This document shows, piece by piece, positions 1-8,206 of a DNA stretch of 64,000 nt (its first letter is position 1; each line of letters starts with the position of its first letter). Made by a program: the position numbers and the translations under genes. Source of the DNA: an uncultured Alistipes sp. (lineage in GTDB: Bacteria; Bacteroidota; Bacteroidia; Bacteroidales; UBA932); NCBI GenBank assembly GCA_902388455.1, contig CABMPD010000008.1, forward strand, positions 1 through 64,000. Reading direction: 5' to 3'. The notes below the pieces were generated by a model. It saw only the letters and a program-made list of their open reading frames with translations, did not search any database and had not been told where the DNA came from.

Positions 1-2
1 GC

Positions 3-704
3 GGCACGCCGACCTATCTGATCCGGCTGCTGTCTCACTCGGACGAGAACCTGGACGAACTTACCGGCAAGTACTACGACCCCTCCCAGTTCGTCGACTA
101 CAAGGCCGATGTCGAGAAACCCCTGCCGATGATTTATCAGAGCGGCTACCTGACCATCAAGGATTATGACAGGGACACCGGTACATTCCTTCTGGATCTG
201 CCCAACAACGAGGTGCAGAAAGGTTTTGTCTCACTGATAGCCTCCGACTATTTCCAGGACCGCCGCAATGATTTCGGAGGCATGGCCCGCGGTCTTTATA
301 TTGCATTGAGGGACGGCGATCCGGACCGGATGCGGGAATTGCTTACATCGTTTCTTGCGGACATTCCGTACACCATGCGCCGCAGGGAGGACGAGCGGGA
401 GAGAGAGCGTTATTTTCAATATACATTCTACCTGATTTTCCGCATGATAGGCGTATACGCCGTCATAGTGGAGAAGCCTCAGAGCCAGGGCCGCGTGGAC
501 TGCATCGTAGAGACCCAGAAGTACGTCTACGTCTTTGAGTTCAAACTGGACGGTACCGCAGACGAGTCCCTCGCCCAGATTGAGGCGAAAGGCTATGCCC
601 GCCCTTACGCTGCCGACAGCCGCACAGTCTGGTGCATCGGTGTCAGCTTCTCCTCGGAGACCGGCACCGTAGGAGAATGGAAATCCCGTCAGAACGTAAA
701 GTAA
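3..704 (+). CDS. AAA-ATPase-like / PD-(D/E)XK nuclease-domain protein, 3' part
   Basis: The reading frame is open from base 3, so the gene starts upstream of the window and only its last 233 codons are present. The visible part matches the C-terminal half of the large Bacteroidetes family that joins an AAA-ATPase-like domain to a PD-(D/E)XK nuclease-like domain (DUF1703 type). The nuclease core is recognisable: a conserved Asp in VDCIVET, followed by the strand YVFEFKLDG with the E-x-K pair, then a helix containing QIEAKGYA. Such proteins are abundant in gut Bacteroidales and their role is not settled. The stop overlaps the convergent beta-barrel gene by 16 bp, so the two transcripts have complementary 3' ends. 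Confidence 0.85.
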   Translation, partial: GTPTYLIRLLSHSDENLDELTGKYYDPSQFVDYKADVEKPLPMIYQSGYLTIKDYDRDTGTFLLDLPNNEVQKGFVSLIASDYFQDRRNDFGGMARGLYIALRDGDPDRMRELLTSFLADIPYTMRRREDERERERYFQYTFYLIFRMIGVYAVIVEKPQSQGRVDCIVETQKYVYVFEFKLDGTADESLAQIEAKGYARPYAADSRTVWCIGVSFSSETGTVGEWKSRQNVK

Positions 705-3532
705 ACCCCGGCGAGAATGTTCAACGGACGGATACGGTACTCGCATGAGAACTGCTGCAAGGCATTGAAAATGGAGTAGGCGTAGGTGCGCTGGTTGAGC
801 AGGTTGCGGGCGGTGAGGCTGAGTTCTACCCCGCCCTTGAGGCGCCAGGCTACGGAAGCGTCGAGCAGGACGGTGCTCTTGGCCTGATCGGCGGTGAGCA
901 TGGTGTAGTAGTGCTCGGCGGACAGCTTCAGGTCCAGGCTGCGGTGCGGGGAGAGGTTCAGGGAGAGGGTGTGGCTGAAATTGTCCTTGGACTCGGAAGT
1001 GCCGGTGCCGGGCAGGGAGAGGATGTAATGCGAATAGCCGAGTTCGTAGGAGAGGCTCATCCAGCGGGTCAGGCGGCCGTTGAAGGTCGGGCGCAGGGAA
1101 ATGGTCTGCGAGAGGTAGGGGGTACGGACCCCGTCCTGCAGGATGGAGGTGGTGGAAAAATCCATGTAGGACAATGTCACACCGACCTTGCCGTTGATGC
1201 CGTAGATGCCGATGCTGCTGCTCAGGGAAGCGTACCAGCTCTCGCCGCGGCTGGGGGCATACTCCGTGCCGGTGACGATGTAGTCGCCGAGGAAGTCCTG
1301 GGTGGAGGAGGTCTGGAGGATGTTCCAGGAGCGGTTGACGGTACCGTCGATGTAGAACATGTTGACCGGGTCCTTGAAGTTGATGCGGCCGGAGACGCTG
1401 TAGGACTCGTCCTGGGCGGTGTTCAGGGAACCGACGGTGAGGTAGCGGTAATTGCGCAGGATGTAGCCATCGTAGAAATCGTGAATGTCCAGGGCGGAGT
1501 TGGACGCGCTGCCGGAGACGGTCAGGCTCAGGCGCGGCCCGGGCATGTACTTGACGGAGCCGGAGGCGCGGTAGATGAAACGGTCGGTGTCCAGACCCCA
1601 GTACTTAGCCCAGCTGACAGGGGCGGAAAGGCGGACCTCCCAGCTCTTGGAGTCATACTTCAGAGAAGGGGTGACGTATGGACGGATGTATGCCGCAGTC
1701 AGGTCGTTGCGGAAGGAGCCTGAGGCACCGGTACCGCCCACCCCTTCCAGCCGGGTGTCAAGTCTGCGTACCGAAGCGGCGAAACCGCCTGTAAGGCCGA
1801 GGGTCAGACTGCGGGCCACACGGAAATCCGTCGAGACATACGTATTAGTATTGAAATCCGCTATACCCACGAGCTGCCGCTGAGTGCTGCCCGCACCTCC
1901 GTCCGATGAGGGGGCCTGACCGCCTGAGGTATTGTCCTGAGGCCCTGAGAGTCCTGCTGCCGAGCCGCTTCCGTCACCGTCGCGGAGCACCGTCAGCCGC
2001 TGGTCGTACTGCGTGAAATCATTCTGCGACATCAGGGTCAGGGAGCGGCCGCCCTTCCGGTGGATGTAGCGGATGTCGTCGCTGACGAAGATGTACGGCA
2101 GGCGGGCCTTCTGGGTGTTGGGATATTCGCCCGTCATGGTCTGGATGGCATCCTGGAACGACCCTTCGGCCCGGAGCACGTTGCGGAAGAAATATTCGTC
2201 GCGGTTGGCCTCCGCTTCCACCCGGGCCTCGATGTTGTGCTGCCGGGTCATGGCCTCCTCACCCTCGGTGACGGTACGCTCGCCGTCCTCGAAATAATAG
2301 GTGGTCTCCGAGGAATTGAAGGACTCGAGACGGTCAAATACGTAGGAGGCGGAGGCATTGAGCTTCCAGTCATTGCGGAGCTTCCAGGTATTGGAGGTAT
2401 TGGCCAGTGCCGAGGTGTTGAAACGCACGCGGGCCGCCCCTAAAGGAGCCTCGCTGGTGCCCACGGAGATGAAGCCGTCCCCTCCCCCGCTGCCGGAGCG
2501 GTCGTAGAGGCTCATACCGCGCAGATCCCCCGACAGGTCCTCTCCGGTATTGTTCGTCTTGATATTGTTCACGCTGTTCCACTTGCGGCCCACCCGCATC
2601 AGGAAGAGGTTCCCGTCCCAGAGTGCCTGAGGGTCAGAAGTGACACCGCCCGAGAGGGCCGACGAGCCCACCCATTTGCCCCGGGCCTGGTCCTGCAGCA
2701 CCAGGTTGATGGCCGGCTTCTCCCCCGAGGTTATGCCCTTGAGGGCCTTGACCGGCTGATGCTTCTCGATGATCTCGACCTTCTTCACGTCCTGGGCCGA
2801 GAGATTCTTGGTCAGCAGCGAGTAGCGCCCGCCGAGCAGGTCCATGCCCTCCACGTAGAGATTGCCGATGGACTCCCCGTTGTAGTAGATGTCCCCGCCC
2901 TCGCGCACCTCCACCCCCGGCATCCGCTTGAGTACGTCCGAAATGCTCTTGTCCTGCTGCTCGACGAAACTCTGCACGTTGTATTCGACCGTATCGCCGA
3001 ACAGATTGACCTTCGGAGCCCGCACGAATACCTCGTTGAGCACCAATGCCTGCGTCTGCAACTCGACTCTTATGTTCCGCCAGTCCGTGACGCCGCTCCT
3101 ACTGCCGACAGTACCGTCTCCTTCAAACCTGTCCTTCCCTGTCCGGCCTGCACCGGTCTCCCCACTTTCTCCGGCATTCCGCTTACCGACAGCATCACCT
3201 CCTCCATCGTCCCCAACAACTAAAGCCAATGTCACCGTAGCATAGCCCAGCATCGACACCCTCAGCGAGTCCCCGGCAGCCGGCATTCCGCTCACCTGCA
3301 GCCCGAACCGTCCTTGCCCGTCCGTCAGCGCGTACTCCGTACCCTCCTGTCCTACCGGCACATACAGCACTACTGCGCCGGTCAGTGGCGTGCCTTTCCC
3401 GGCTTCCACCACTACGCCGCTTATCCTGTTGCCGTCATCGCCTGCCGCCCTCTGCTGCCGGGCATATCCATTTGCCGGCCATTCCTCCGCCCTCGACTGA
3501 TATCCAAAACTTACCGCACACAATAAAAGCAT
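689..3532 (-). CDS. Outer-membrane beta-barrel protein with CarboxypepD-regulatory and plug-like domains
   Basis: From the Met at 3532 this is about 947 residues. A hydrophobic export segment (MLLLCAVSFGY) is followed by a carboxypeptidase-regulatory-like beta-sandwich (ISGVVVEAG to LGYATV), a TonB-plug-like domain (VLNEVFVRAP, ISDVLKRMPGVEV, VEIIEKHQPVKAL) and a long beta-barrel ending in aromatic VYFTF, the usual BAM recognition end. It belongs to the TonB-receptor-like outer-membrane proteins that usually sit beside GLPGLI genes, as here. No TonB box is evident, so active transport is uncertain. The frame stays open to 3910 through palindromic repeats, but that extension looks spurious because it starts with TTG and encodes repeat-derived peptide. 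The start remains uncertain: Met at 3532 lacks a charged n-region, and a GTG at 3619 would supply one. Confidence 0.85.
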   Translation of the reverse strand: MLLLCAVSFGYQSRAEEWPANGYARQQRAAGDDGNRISGVVVEAGKGTPLTGAVVLYVPVGQEGTEYALTDGQGRFGLQVSGMPAAGDSLRVSMLGYATVTLALVVGDDGGGDAVGKRNAGESGETGAGRTGKDRFEGDGTVGSRSGVTDWRNIRVELQTQALVLNEVFVRAPKVNLFGDTVEYNVQSFVEQQDKSISDVLKRMPGVEVREGGDIYYNGESIGNLYVEGMDLLGGRYSLLTKNLSAQDVKKVEIIEKHQPVKALKGITSGEKPAINLVLQDQARGKWVGSSALSGGVTSDPQALWDGNLFLMRVGRKWNSVNNIKTNNTGEDLSGDLRGMSLYDRSGSGGGDGFISVGTSEAPLGAARVRFNTSALANTSNTWKLRNDWKLNASASYVFDRLESFNSSETTYYFEDGERTVTEGEEAMTRQHNIEARVEAEANRDEYFFRNVLRAEGSFQDAIQTMTGEYPNTQKARLPYIFVSDDIRYIHRKGGRSLTLMSQNDFTQYDQRLTVLRDGDGSGSAAGLSGPQDNTSGGQAPSSDGGAGSTQRQLVGIADFNTNTYVSTDFRVARSLTLGLTGGFAASVRRLDTRLEGVGGTGASGSFRNDLTAAYIRPYVTPSLKYDSKSWEVRLSAPVSWAKYWGLDTDRFIYRASGSVKYMPGPRLSLTVSGSASNSALDIHDFYDGYILRNYRYLTVGSLNTAQDESYSVSGRINFKDPVNMFYIDGTVNRSWNILQTSSTQDFLGDYIVTGTEYAPSRGESWYASLSSSIGIYGINGKVGVTLSYMDFSTTSILQDGVRTPYLSQTISLRPTFNGRLTRWMSLSYELGYSHYILSLPGTGTSESKDNFSHTLSLNLSPHRSLDLKLSAEHYYTMLTADQAKSTVLLDASVAWRLKGGVELSLTARNLLNQRTYAYSIFNALQQFSCEYRIRPLNILAGVYFTF

Positions 3533-3676
3533 CCCGACAACGGCCGCTGCCCTGACCCTAATACCCGCCGCCCTCCGGCATTGCTTCCAGCCTGTCTTCC
3601 TGTCTGTCCGCCGAGGCACCTGCCGACCCACTTCCTGGTTCACCTTCCGGTCCTCTTTCCGGTCCACCTTCTGGCC

Positions 3677-3846
3677 CACCTCCCGAAGGTGGGCGTTTTC
3701 CTGCGTTTTCCACACACCTTCCGAAGGTGGGCAGATGCAGCACCGCTCCAAGAGCTGCCTGTCACCGCATTTTCCCGTCCGCCGCACCTTTTCCACCTTC
3801 CGAAGGCGGGCATTTTTCCGCGTTTTCTGCACACCTTCCGAAGGTG
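3677..3846 (-). repeat. REP-like palindrome cluster 1 (4 copies)
   Basis: Four copies of the palindrome CACCTTCCGAAGGTG lie at 3677-3691 (one change), 3715-3729, 3794-3808 (one change) and 3832-3846. They form two pairs with 38-bp start-to-start spacing, and the pairs are 117 bp apart. The sequence between pairs, read on the minus strand, resembles the linkers of the other clusters, so this cluster is in reverse orientation relative to those at 6315, 17009 and 32027. It lies between the GLPGLI gene stop (3926) and the beta-barrel gene. Confidence 0.9.
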
Positions 3847-3925
3847 AGCAGACGAAGAATCCAGAAATATTGTCATAGAAATGCATCATATCGTTCATTA
3901 CGTCTCGCAACTCGATCTATTTTAC

Positions 3926-4885
3926 CTATTCTAATATCTCCTGAAACTCGTACCCCAGAGCATTGACCAGCTTCGGGTCATTGGGATCCACCTCCTTGCC
4001 CTCCGAAGTGGTGAGCCGGATGCTCGTCACGTCCATTCCGGCGGTAACGAAGCCGATCGGATCCTCTATATAACGGCGCAGGGTGCGGTAGTACTTGCGC
4101 AGATCGGTGCGGACATACTGCTCGTCCGGCATCATCACCGGCAGACCGGCCACCTGACGGATACCCGTGAGCAGATACACATACTGACAATCAGTATCGT
4201 ACACGTGCATCACCAGCCCGGGCAGACCGCAGAACTTCCAGGGTCCTTCGGACAGCGGCAGCTCCGGAGCGAACCAGGCCACGTAGTCCCGGCCCCGGAA
4301 CGAGCATTCCGCACGCCTCACCCGGTATCCGAGCAGCTCCTTCCACTCGTCAGTCACGACCCAGCCGAAATCCGGCACGGCCTCCACCACCTCGAACCAG
4401 TCCAGCATTTTGTCTATCATCGTCATCCGCCCGGTCCTGGGCCAGTTCTTGAATATCTGCACATCCGTTCCGCCCTTCACGTCCCCGACCGAGGAAAAAT
4501 CATTAGTTCCGGACTGCACCAGCGAGGTTATCAGCGAATCGCGGTAGTACTGGCTGTAGCTGTAGAACCGCGATATCCCGTCCGGACCGCCGCACTGCAG
4601 CAGCATCACGTCATCGGCGATATCGGAACTGTCGCCCGAGAGCAGGGTCCCCTCCGGAGTCATCCGCGTCCCCGAGGTCGTGTCCTGCAGCCAGGCATAG
4701 CGGTAGGTGCACTCTATCAAGGCCGTACCAATCCGCTCATAGCCCTGCGTCTCCTCCGAGAAAATGGTCACGGTGTTCTGTCCGGCTGCGGCGACCGGCA
4801 ACAGCATCAGCACCGCGGCCACGGCCGCCACCGCATCCACCTTCTTCACCGCATCCACCATCCTCAAGCATCTACGCCACTCCAT
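3926..4885 (-). CDS. GLPGLI family protein
   Basis: A secreted protein of about 319 residues of the GLPGLI family (TIGR01200), named for the motif seen here in GPWKFCGLPGLVMHV. Starting at Met 4885 (or Met 4861) gives a signal peptide with a basic n-region (VKKVDA), a hydrophobic stretch and cleavage near AAAGQ. An upstream ATG at 5266 is open but would put 130 residues of tandem-repeat translation before the signal peptide, so I reject it. GLPGLI proteins have no known biochemical function and are typically encoded beside outer-membrane beta-barrel proteins. No -7 box is visible just upstream, so it is probably transcribed from the promoter of the paralogue at 5278-6195. Confidence 0.85.
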   Translation of the reverse strand: MEWRRCLRMVDAVKKVDAVAAVAAVLMLLPVAAAGQNTVTIFSEETQGYERIGTALIECTYRYAWLQDTTSGTRMTPEGTLLSGDSSDIADDVMLLQCGGPDGISRFYSYSQYYRDSLITSLVQSGTNDFSSVGDVKGGTDVQIFKNWPRTGRMTMIDKMLDWFEVVEAVPDFGWVVTDEWKELLGYRVRRAECSFRGRDYVAWFAPELPLSEGPWKFCGLPGLVMHVYDTDCQYVYLLTGIRQVAGLPVMMPDEQYVRTDLRKYYRTLRRYIEDPIGFVTAGMDVTSIRLTTSEGKEVDPNDPKLVNALGYEFQEILE

Positions 4886-4960
4886 ACCCTGCTTCCGGTC
4901 CCAATTTTCACAGCACCCCATATCCACCTTATCCCCACCCCAGTTGCGTCCCATCAGTCC

Positions 4961-5220
4961 GCCTCTGCCGCAATGGCACCATTCCCCGCGATTTGCTGCC
5001 GTTGCGGTAGAGCGGGATGCGAGGAACCACGCATACAGAGCCTGTAGAGAGGACACCGCCGAAACGCCCATGCCGCAACGGCACCGTTTCCCATGATTTG
5101 CTGCCGTTGTGGTAGAGCGGGATGCGAGTAACCACGCATACAGAGCCTGTAGAGAGGGCACCGACGAAACGCCTCTGCCGCAATGGCACCATTTTCCGCG
5201 ATTTGCTGCCGTTGTGGAAA
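4961..5220 (-). repeat. 105-bp tandem direct repeat, about 2.5 copies
   Basis: Units begin at 4961, 5066 and 5171, exactly 105 bp apart. The third unit diverges after about 50 bp. Copies one and two differ at roughly a dozen positions. Because 105 is divisible by three and no stop occurs, all minus-strand frames stay open through the array, creating long spurious ORFs. The array occupies most of the 392-bp gap between the two GLPGLI genes. Confidence 0.92.
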
Positions 5221-5277
5221 GAACACCGGAAAACGCGGAGATGAAATCAACGATAAATATTCTCATACACTACGACT

Positions 5278-6195
5278 TTAAAGTATTTCCTGAAAATCAA
5301 AATGCAGCACAGATGGGTCGCCCCCGTCCGCCGGCTTTGAAATCCTCACGGAAGAGATAGCCGACATATCGATGTCGAACAGCATCGGGTTCCCAGTATA
5401 ACGTCTCAGGGTACGCAGATAGCTGCCTACATCGGTCCGGATATACTGCGCGTCAGGCATTTCCACCCGTATACCGATATCCGCCACCGACAGCCCCTGC
5501 AGCACGTAATGGTACTGCAGCCGGGTATCGTACACCTCCAGAATCAGCCCGGGCAGACCGCAGAACTTCCACGGCCCCTCGGAAAACGGCAGGTCAGGCG
5601 CGAACCAGGCTACATAGTCCCGGCCCCGGAACGAGCACTCCGCCCGCCTCACCCGGTATCCCAGCACCTCCCTCCATTCGTCCAGCACCCTCCAGCCGAA
5701 GTCCGGCACCGCCTCTTCCATCAGATAGTTCTCCGTACCAATGACATCGGTCGAAGTCATCCGCCCCAGCTCCGGAAAATTCTTGTACACGGTAAATGCC
5801 GTACCGGCCGGCAGCGACCACACATCCGGCATGGTGCCGCCTCCTTCCGCAGCCAACATCAGCGAATCCAGATAGAACCGGTCGTAGCTGTAGAACCGCG
5901 ACACCCCGGAAGGCCCGCCGCACTGCAGCAGCATCATTCCCCGCTCCACATCCGCACTATCTCCGGAGACCAGCCCGCCGTCCGCAGAAATCCGCGCAGT
6001 CGTATCCCGCAGCCAGGAATATCCGTAGCGGCACTCGATCCGTGCAGTCCCTATACTGTCCATCCGGTAAGCCGCCGGCTTGAACATCACCTGTATCGAC
6101 TGGCACCTGCCGTCTGTGGGCGAAAATACCATCGGCAGCAGGCCTCCGAGAGACCATGCCGCAGCATAAAAGATTACAAGCGAGATTTTTCTCAT
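5278..6195 (-). CDS. GLPGLI family protein (paralogue)
   Basis: A secreted protein of 305 residues, paralogous to its downstream neighbour. It has an N-terminal hydrophobic signal peptide (MRKISLVIFYAAAWSLGG) with likely cleavage around GRCQS, and the family motif in WKFCGLPGLILEV. The central block (VPDFGW...EWxExLGYRVRRAECSFRGRDYVAWFAPxLP) is almost the same in both paralogues while the N- and C-terminal parts have diverged. ATG at 6195 is supported by a -7 box at 6228-6235. Tandem GTTA boxes upstream suggest control by the OmpR-family regulator encoded at 8190-8909. Molecular function is unknown. Confidence 0.88.
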   Translation of the reverse strand: MRKISLVIFYAAAWSLGGLLPMVFSPTDGRCQSIQVMFKPAAYRMDSIGTARIECRYGYSWLRDTTARISADGGLVSGDSADVERGMMLLQCGGPSGVSRFYSYDRFYLDSLMLAAEGGGTMPDVWSLPAGTAFTVYKNFPELGRMTSTDVIGTENYLMEEAVPDFGWRVLDEWREVLGYRVRRAECSFRGRDYVAWFAPDLPFSEGPWKFCGLPGLILEVYDTRLQYHYVLQGLSVADIGIRVEMPDAQYIRTDVGSYLRTLRRYTGNPMLFDIDMSAISSVRISKPADGGDPSVLHFDFQEIL

Positions 6196-6227
6196 ATCAT
6201 CATTCGGTTTTGATTGTTTTCCGACAG

Positions 6228-6235
6228 CAAAATTA
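6228..6235 (-). promoter_or_regulatory. -7 promoter box of the GLPGLI gene at 5278-6195
   Basis: The minus strand reads TAATTTTG, a perfect TAnnTTTG Bacteroidetes -7 element, 32 bp before the ATG. Confidence 0.7.
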
Positions 6236-6259
6236 CCCTACGCACGCCATCCCGAACGT

Positions 6260-6294
6260 CAACAGATGCCTAACAAATGTTAACAACTCTTAAC
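6260..6294 (-). promoter_or_regulatory. Candidate OmpR-family operator: GTTA direct repeats
   Basis: On the minus strand GTTA begins at 6294, 6284 and 6274 (10-bp pitch), with a related GTTG at 6263. The array ends 24 bp before the -7 box. OmpR-family regulators bind direct repeats with 10-11 bp pitch. The same GTTAA boxes occur in front of the divergent kinase gene (6571, 6581). This is inference; no binding data are available. Confidence 0.5.
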
Positions 6295-6314
6295 CTCCCG
6301 GGAAGGCATCTGCA

Positions 6315-6564
6315 CACCTTCGGAAGGTGAGGCGAAAACGCGGAAAAATTGCACACCTTCGGAAGGTGGAACGGGCATGGTGGAGGGAAAAACGCAGCTA
6401 CAGTAGGCTCTCGTGGGGGCTCTGCTTCTACGCACCTTCGGAAGGTGAGGCGAAAATGCGGAAAAACAGCACACCTTCGGAAGGTGGAACGGGCATGGTA
6501 GAGGGAGAAACGCGGCTACAGCAGGCTCTCGTGGGGCTCTGCCTCTGCGCACCTTCGGAAGGTG
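6315..6564 (+). repeat. REP-like palindrome cluster 2 (5 copies)
   Basis: CACCTTCGGAAGGTG occurs at 6315, 6354, 6433, 6472 and 6550, each 15 bp. Pairs are 39 bp apart and unit starts are 118 and 117 bp apart. The two inter-pair linkers (6369-6432 and 6487-6549) are nearly identical, showing that the whole composite unit is repeated, not just the palindrome. The cluster lies in the divergent gap between the GLPGLI gene and the histidine kinase, flanked on both sides by GTTA boxes. Confidence 0.93.
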
Positions 6565-6570
6565 AGACAG

Positions 6571-6590
6571 GTTAACGAATGTTAATTTCT
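6571..6590 (+). promoter_or_regulatory. Candidate OmpR-family operator upstream of kinase operon
   Basis: Two direct repeats, GTTAACGAAT and GTTAATTTCT, at 6571 and 6581 have exact 10-bp pitch and end 22 bp before the -7 box at 6613-6620. They match the GTTA boxes ahead of the divergent GLPGLI gene, consistent with autoregulation by the OmpR-type regulator. Confidence 0.5.
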
Positions 6591-6612
6591 GCGGATGTCC
6601 GGAAACCCTGTG

Positions 6613-6620
6613 TATATTTG
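6613..6620 (+). promoter_or_regulatory. -7 promoter box of the OmpR-type kinase operon
   Basis: TATATTTG is a perfect TAnnTTTG element. It leaves about 50 bp of leader to the chosen ATG at 6671 and starts upstream of an alternative in-frame start at 6623. Confidence 0.65.
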
Positions 6621-6670
6621 CAGTGCGGCACGTACAACGTACCGCCCCACGTACAACAAACCACCGGAGC

Positions 6671-8206
6671 ATGAAGACCATGCAGAGCAGACGCACATTC
6701 ATCCTCATAGGGACAGCCGTCGGAGCGGCCCTCGTCGCAGCCATCACCCTTACGATGGTGTGGCTCGTGGACTCGTACCGCGACAGGCAGCGGGAATTCG
6801 AGGGCAGGATAAACTCCGCCTTAGATGAGGCCGTCGCCGCCGAGAGGGAGGCCCGCACGACAAAAGGAAAGAGCATCATCCTACTTGAGACCGACAGCAC
6901 TTACGGATCCGACTTTTTTCAGGACATGCTCGGGAGCATACCGATGGAAAATATTACCTCCATCAAGGTCTACAAAAGCGGGACAGCCTACACCGACGCC
7001 ATCCGCCGCATCATGGCAACTGTTCCGGATACGGACAGCCTGACCGGTTTCCGCACGTCCAACTTCCTGCTGACTTTCTACGCCATGCTGCGGTACAAGG
7101 ACATATCCCGGCCCTGCTCTGTCACAGTCGGGACAGAGGCCATAGACACTGCCGGCATAAACATATCGATGGATTCCCTGATGCATTTTCTCGAAGGCTT
7201 CGGCCCGGACATAAAAATCACCGGATCTTTCACCGTTACGCCTGACAGGGACTCCGTGTCAAGAATCCTGTACTCCGACAGCACAGTCATAGACCGGCCG
7301 CTCACATTTACCCGCACGATACACATAGGCGACTCCACACCACGTATAGTCTGCACCGTACAGATGACCGACCCCTCACGGGACTTCCTGCGGGAAATGG
7401 CCGGTCTCATCGCCGGCATCCTCGCCATCACCGCCATCCTCTGCTTCAGCTACATCTACCTGCTGCACACCGTATTCCGCCAGAAGACCCTAAGCGAGAT
7501 GCGCCGCGACCTGACCCACAACATCACCCACGAGCTCAAGACCCCGATAGCCACCGCGTCAGCAGCCAGCGAGGCCCTGCTCGACTACTCCGCCGACGAG
7601 GACCCCGAACGCCGCCGACGCTACTTAGAGATTATCCGCGACCAGCTCGGAGCACTCTCCGCAATGGTCGGCCGCATCCTCGACATCTCCCTCCAGGAGC
7701 GGGACGACCTGGCATTGAAACCCGCCCCCTGCGACCTGAGGACAATGCTCCACCGCCTCTGCGCCGAGCTGACCGTCAGCACCGCCGGCCGCGCCCGCAT
7801 CACCGAGGACTACCCCGAAGGCCCCTTCCCCGCCATCACCGCCGACGCCTTCCACCTCTCCGCCGCCATCTCCAACATCCTGGACAATGCGGTCAAATAT
7901 TCCACCGCCTCCCCCGAAATCACCGTCCGCCTCCGGAAATCAGCCGCCGACGGCAGCATCCGCATAGAGGTGCAGGACAACGGCATCGGCATCCCCGCCT
8001 CCCAGCGCCGCCGCATCTTCGAGAAATACTACCGCATCCCCACCGGCGACGTGCAAAACGTCAGGGGCTTCGGCATCGGTCTCTACTACAGCCGCCTCGT
8101 GGTGGAAAAGCACGGCGGGACCATCAGCGTCAGTCCCGCTCCGGGCGGCGGCTCGATATTCACCCTCACTCTCAAAGGCATTCAGGACAATGGAAAACGC
8201 GGATAA
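6671..8206 (+). CDS. Sensor histidine kinase (HisKA/HATPase)
   Basis: An inner-membrane sensor kinase of 511 residues from ATG 6671, which is preceded by CGGAG. Topology is classic: TM1 at about residues 10-33, a periplasmic sensor region of about 205 residues, TM2 at about 242-269, then HisKA with the phospho-acceptor in NITHELKTPIA (His287) and a HATPase_c domain with N box (NILDNAVKYS), G1 (DNGIGIP), F box (IFEKYYRIP) and G2 (GFGIGLYYS). Its 3' end overlaps the response-regulator gene by 17 bp, so the pair is translationally coupled. The ligand is unknown. GTTA boxes upstream suggest feedback by its partner. The nearby divergent GLPGLI gene is a likely target. Confidence 0.93.
   Translation: MKTMQSRRTFILIGTAVGAALVAAITLTMVWLVDSYRDRQREFEGRINSALDEAVAAEREARTTKGKSIILLETDSTYGSDFFQDMLGSIPMENITSIKVYKSGTAYTDAIRRIMATVPDTDSLTGFRTSNFLLTFYAMLRYKDISRPCSVTVGTEAIDTAGINISMDSLMHFLEGFGPDIKITGSFTVTPDRDSVSRILYSDSTVIDRPLTFTRTIHIGDSTPRIVCTVQMTDPSRDFLREMAGLIAGILAITAILCFSYIYLLHTVFRQKTLSEMRRDLTHNITHELKTPIATASAASEALLDYSADEDPERRRRYLEIIRDQLGALSAMVGRILDISLQERDDLALKPAPCDLRTMLHRLCAELTVSTAGRARITEDYPEGPFPAITADAFHLSAAISNILDNAVKYSTASPEITVRLRKSAADGSIRIEVQDNGIGIPASQRRRIFEKYYRIPTGDVQNVRGFGIGLYYSRLVVEKHGGTISVSPAPGGGSIFTLTLKGIQDNGKRG

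Noticed and set aside
3533..3910. N-terminal 126 codons extending the beta-barrel gene
   Set aside because: The extension starts with TTG, precedes the signal peptide and runs through the palindromic repeats.
4886..5266. Open frames through the 105-bp tandem repeat as a repeat protein
   Set aside because: All three minus-strand frames are open because the unit length is divisible by three. A signal peptide begins after the repeats.
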